From Nitrospira sp. (GTDB lineage: Bacteria > Nitrospirota > Nitrospiria > Nitrospirales > Nitrospiraceae), in NCBI GenBank assembly GCA_019636945.1, contig JAHBWO010000006.1, positions 1 to 60,023 of the forward strand: DNA of 60,023 nucleotides. Direction: 5' to 3'. A model generated the notes under the pieces. It had not been told where the DNA came from. It made no database searches and was given only the letters and a program-made list of their open reading frames with translations. Below are positions 58,865 to 60,023 of this stretch, piece by piece (the stretch's first letter is position 1; the number at the start of each line of letters is the position of its first letter). Position numbers and translations under genes: made by a program.

Positions 58865-60023
58865 GTGGATACGTCTGCTTTACGCAGTTTTCACACCCTC
58901 GGTTTATCCGAGGCCATTTTACGCGACTTGGCTGATGCCAAGTTTGTGTCACCAACTCCGATTCAAGAACAAGCCATCCCTCCCGCTCTGGCGGGCCGAG
59001 ATGTGATCGGATGCGCCCAGACCGGTACGGGAAAAACGGCCGCGTTTGTCATTCCGATGATTGAACGGCTCTCCGCCTTACCAAAAGGGCAGCCGAAAGC
59101 GTTGATCCTCGCGCCGACGCGTGAGCTTGCCTTGCAGACCCTGACCACGATTGAGAAACTTGGGCGAAGTCGTCGCATCTCTGCGACCGTCATCGTGGGA
59201 GGCGCAGACATGCAAGCCCAAGTGCGAGGATTGCGGCAGCGGCCGGACATCCTGGTGGCGACACCGGGTCGACTGCTTGATCATATGTGGAACGGTACGA
59301 TTTTGTTGTCGTCCATCACAATGTTGGTGCTGGATGAGGCAGACCGGATGTTGGATATGGGTTTTGCACCTCAAATCAATCAGATCCTTGACGCCTTGCC
59401 GGAGGAGCGGCAGACCCTGCTTTTTTCGGCCACGTTACCGGCGGACCTTGCCCGGTTAGTTCAAGCCAGCGTCAACAACCCTGTCCGCGTCATGGTGGCA
59501 CCGTCAGCGACGACCGCTGACGGAGTGACTCAGGCAGTGCATCATACATCGCATGCCGACAAGTCTGATCTTCTGTTGTCTCTCTTAGGGGCCGATAAAG
59601 ATACGGCGCTCGTCTTTACCAGAACGAAGCACCGGGCCGATCGGGTCGGGCGTATGCTAGACCGTGCGGGCCATCGGGTCGCGGTGTTGCATGGTGACCG
59701 GAGTTTGTCACAGAGGCGTGCTGCTCTGGAAGGTTTTCGACGGGGGGCCTTCCGGGTGCTGGTGGCGACGGATATTGCAGCTCGTGGAATTGATGTGGCC
59801 AATATCGGTCATGTGATCAATTTTGATTTACCGAATGTTCCCGAAGACTACGTGCACAGAATCGGTCGTACAGCTCGGATGAAAACGACCGGTCGTGCCA
59901 CCAGTTTTGTGACCAGCGAGGATGCGCAACAACTCCGTGCGATCGAGCGTCTGTTGGGACAAACCGTTCCGGTCGCCCCGGGAGGTGGGTCTCTTGCACA
60001 GGCGAGTCCGCGCGAACATCAAG
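58865..60023 (+). CDS. DEAD-box RNA helicase (partial)
   Basis: 386 residues visible, continuing beyond the window. GTG start with aaagga 9 nt upstream. Motifs in order: Q-motif FVSPTPIQEQAIP, Walker A AQTGTGKTAAF, APTRELALQ, TPGRLLDH, DEAD in VLDEADRMLDMGF, SAT in LLFSATLP, then the C-terminal core VFTRTKHRA, VLHGDRS, VATDIAARGID and HRIGRTARM. RhlE/CsdA-like ATP-dependent RNA remodelling enzyme, acting on ribosome assembly or mRNA. The long leader fits cold-type control. Confidence 0.93.
   Translation, partial: MDTSALRSFHTLGLSEAILRDLADAKFVSPTPIQEQAIPPALAGRDVIGCAQTGTGKTAAFVIPMIERLSALPKGQPKALILAPTRELALQTLTTIEKLGRSRRISATVIVGGADMQAQVRGLRQRPDILVATPGRLLDHMWNGTILLSSITMLVLDEADRMLDMGFAPQINQILDALPEERQTLLFSATLPADLARLVQASVNNPVRVMVAPSATTADGVTQAVHHTSHADKSDLLLSLLGADKDTALVFTRTKHRADRVGRMLDRAGHRVAVLHGDRSLSQRRAALEGFRRGAFRVLVATDIAARGIDVANIGHVINFDLPNVPEDYVHRIGRTARMKTTGRATSFVTSEDAQQLRAIERLLGQTVPVAPGGGSLAQASPREHQ

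Noticed and set aside
1..60023. CRISPR array or prophage
   Set aside because: No regularly spaced direct repeats with unique spacers and no phage structural genes; the only short repeats are direct 7-8 bp arrays.

Overview
The window looks like chromosome from a Gram-negative bacterium of the Nitrospirota, most likely Nitrospira-like. This is inferred from a complete Tol-Pal envelope operon, several c-type cytochromes, Tat and molybdenum-cofactor genes, moderately high GC, and gene content rather than any marker gene. Nearly all of it is dense housekeeping and envelope coding sequence. There is one intact insertion sequence, one scrambled pseudogene, one small toxin-antitoxin pair, two tRNAs, and no rRNA, CRISPR array or prophage.

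Layout: 0-2.4 kb carries the end of gltB and all of gltD (glutamate synthase). 2.4-6.1 kb is a patch of accessory DNA: a decayed coding stretch, an intact IS5-family element with CTAG target duplication, a trypsin-like protease whose 5' end the element cut, an FkbM methyltransferase and a PilZ protein. 6.2-15.1 kb holds mostly unrecognised membrane and exported proteins, an NlpC/P60-like lipoprotein, a Ycf46-like AAA ATPase and a metallo-beta-lactamase-fold hydrolase. 15.3-19.1 kb (minus strand) is trpS, a site-2-type protease and a TPR/periplasmic-binding lipoprotein-activator-like protein. 19.2-20.5 kb is xerD, tRNA-Val and tRNA-Asp.

20.6-33.6 kb is a 13-kb plus-strand run: tolQ-tolR-tolA-tolB-pal, two tandem ybgF/cpoB-type lipoproteins, mutL, miaA, mtnP, a PfkB kinase, a TPR lipoprotein and a rodZ-like gene. 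Several junctions overlap by 4 bp. 33.8-39.7 kb has a monohaem cytochrome c with a clear promoter, a secreted protein with five pre-peptidase-type repeats, a DUF3800 gene whose middle has been inverted, and a caspase-fold lipoprotein lacking its catalytic residues. 40-48.1 kb groups degP, tatC, an Mrp-type Fe-S carrier ATPase, moeA, mobB, a six-haem NapC-like cytochrome and an ABC-2 exporter with a Cys/His-tailed membrane protein wedged between its two genes. This grouping suits export and maturation of molybdenum and haem redox enzymes.

48.3-60 kb is mixed: a Gly-rich RRM protein, a 2-oxoglutarate oxygenase-like protein, a lone receiver domain, rqcH, an orphan HExxH protein resembling the alpha-ketoglutarate peptide beta-hydroxylases, DUF2059 and DUF1566 proteins, an AbrB/Doc pair, a PKD-domain protein, a KimA-like permease and a DEAD-box helicase that runs off the end.

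The most unusual signals are a dispersed family of degenerate 7-bp (once 8-bp) tandem repeats that sit between genes and have also entered coding sequence; the inverted DUF3800 gene; the orphan HExxH hydroxylase; an exported protein of exact 39-residue repeats; and the cytochrome/ABC-exporter operon.
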